Assembly: GCA_964425695.1 (NCBI GenBank)
Contig: CAYRNF010000011.1
Span: 1-64,000 of the forward strand
Length of the DNA stretch: 64,000 nt
Reading direction: 5' to 3'
Source: JAKPBU01 sp964425695
GTDB lineage: Bacteria; Pseudomonadota; Gammaproteobacteria; Xanthomonadales; Xanthomonadaceae
Under the pieces are notes generated by a model. It made no database searches and had not been told where the DNA came from. It saw only the letters and a list, made by a program, of their open reading frames with translations. Of the stretch, positions 63,257 through 64,000 are shown piece after piece; position 1 is the stretch's first letter; the number at the start of each line of letters is the position of its first letter. The position numbers and the translations under genes were made by a program.

Positions 63257-64000
<744 letters not shown>

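Overview
This is a contiguous stretch of a high-GC gammaproteobacterial chromosome. Gene content and protein character point to the Xanthomonadaceae/Lysobacteraceae (Lysobacter-, Luteimonas- or Xanthomonas-like). Supporting features are a GDSL autotransporter esterase, the BigR sulfide cluster, a vertebrate-type class I aldolase next to pyk/pgk/gap, REPIN-like palindromes and many start codons set 6-7 nt after a -10 hexamer. This placement is inferred from the sequence alone. No phage, plasmid, insertion sequence, CRISPR array or rRNA operon is visible. One tRNA gene (Gly, anticodon CCC) is present.

Layout. 1-6.7 kb is the activated-methyl cycle: metK (5' end off the window), ahcY under an S-adenosylhomocysteine riboswitch, and metF. 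A cytoplasmic LysM protein and a membrane diguanylate cyclase lie among them on the minus strand. 6.8-13.8 kb holds two tandem paralogous secreted proteins, a patatin, ilvE, an OmpR/EnvZ-type two-component pair, a possible small RNA, rimK and tRNA-Gly. 13.8-21.9 kb holds the autotransporter esterase, thiS-thiG-trmB-SLC13 permease, a Rieske protein, a small membrane protein, a FAH-family hydrolase and mscL. 22-34 kb holds an M28 peptidase, an unidentified membrane protein of different composition, a GNAT, an RND efflux pair, cysK, an anchored L7/L12-like protein and a TonB receptor.

34.4-43.3 kb is a minus-strand glycolytic neighbourhood (gap, pgk, pyk, class I aldolase). It is interleaved with a BamE-like protein, a second diguanylate cyclase and a trypsin-like protease. 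tkt lies further on at 53.5-55.5 kb and shares a 10-bp promoter core with pgk. 43.3-48 kb has an S1/P1 nuclease and a divergent sulfide/persulfide module: bigR plus a DUF442 phosphatase facing a persulfide dioxygenase, two YeeE/YedE permease halves and a TauE permease. 48.1-50.8 kb is a compact accessory-looking island: a lipoprotein, a DUF2235 (Tle1-like) lipase and a membrane coiled-coil protein. It looks like an effector/immunity set. After it come an acetyl-CoA hydrolase family protein, a glyoxalase-fold protein, tkt and a dicarboxylate/glutamate symporter. The window ends with the moxR-DUF58-DUF4381-batA-batB/C-batD operon, whose genes overlap by 1-4 nt. moxR runs off the right edge.

The least explained pieces are the lipase island, the tandem secreted paralogues, the structured minus-strand RNA candidate before the response regulator, the LysM protein without a signal peptide, and the 564-residue membrane protein. 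I did not recognise a wholly new system. Nearly everything else has a clear family.
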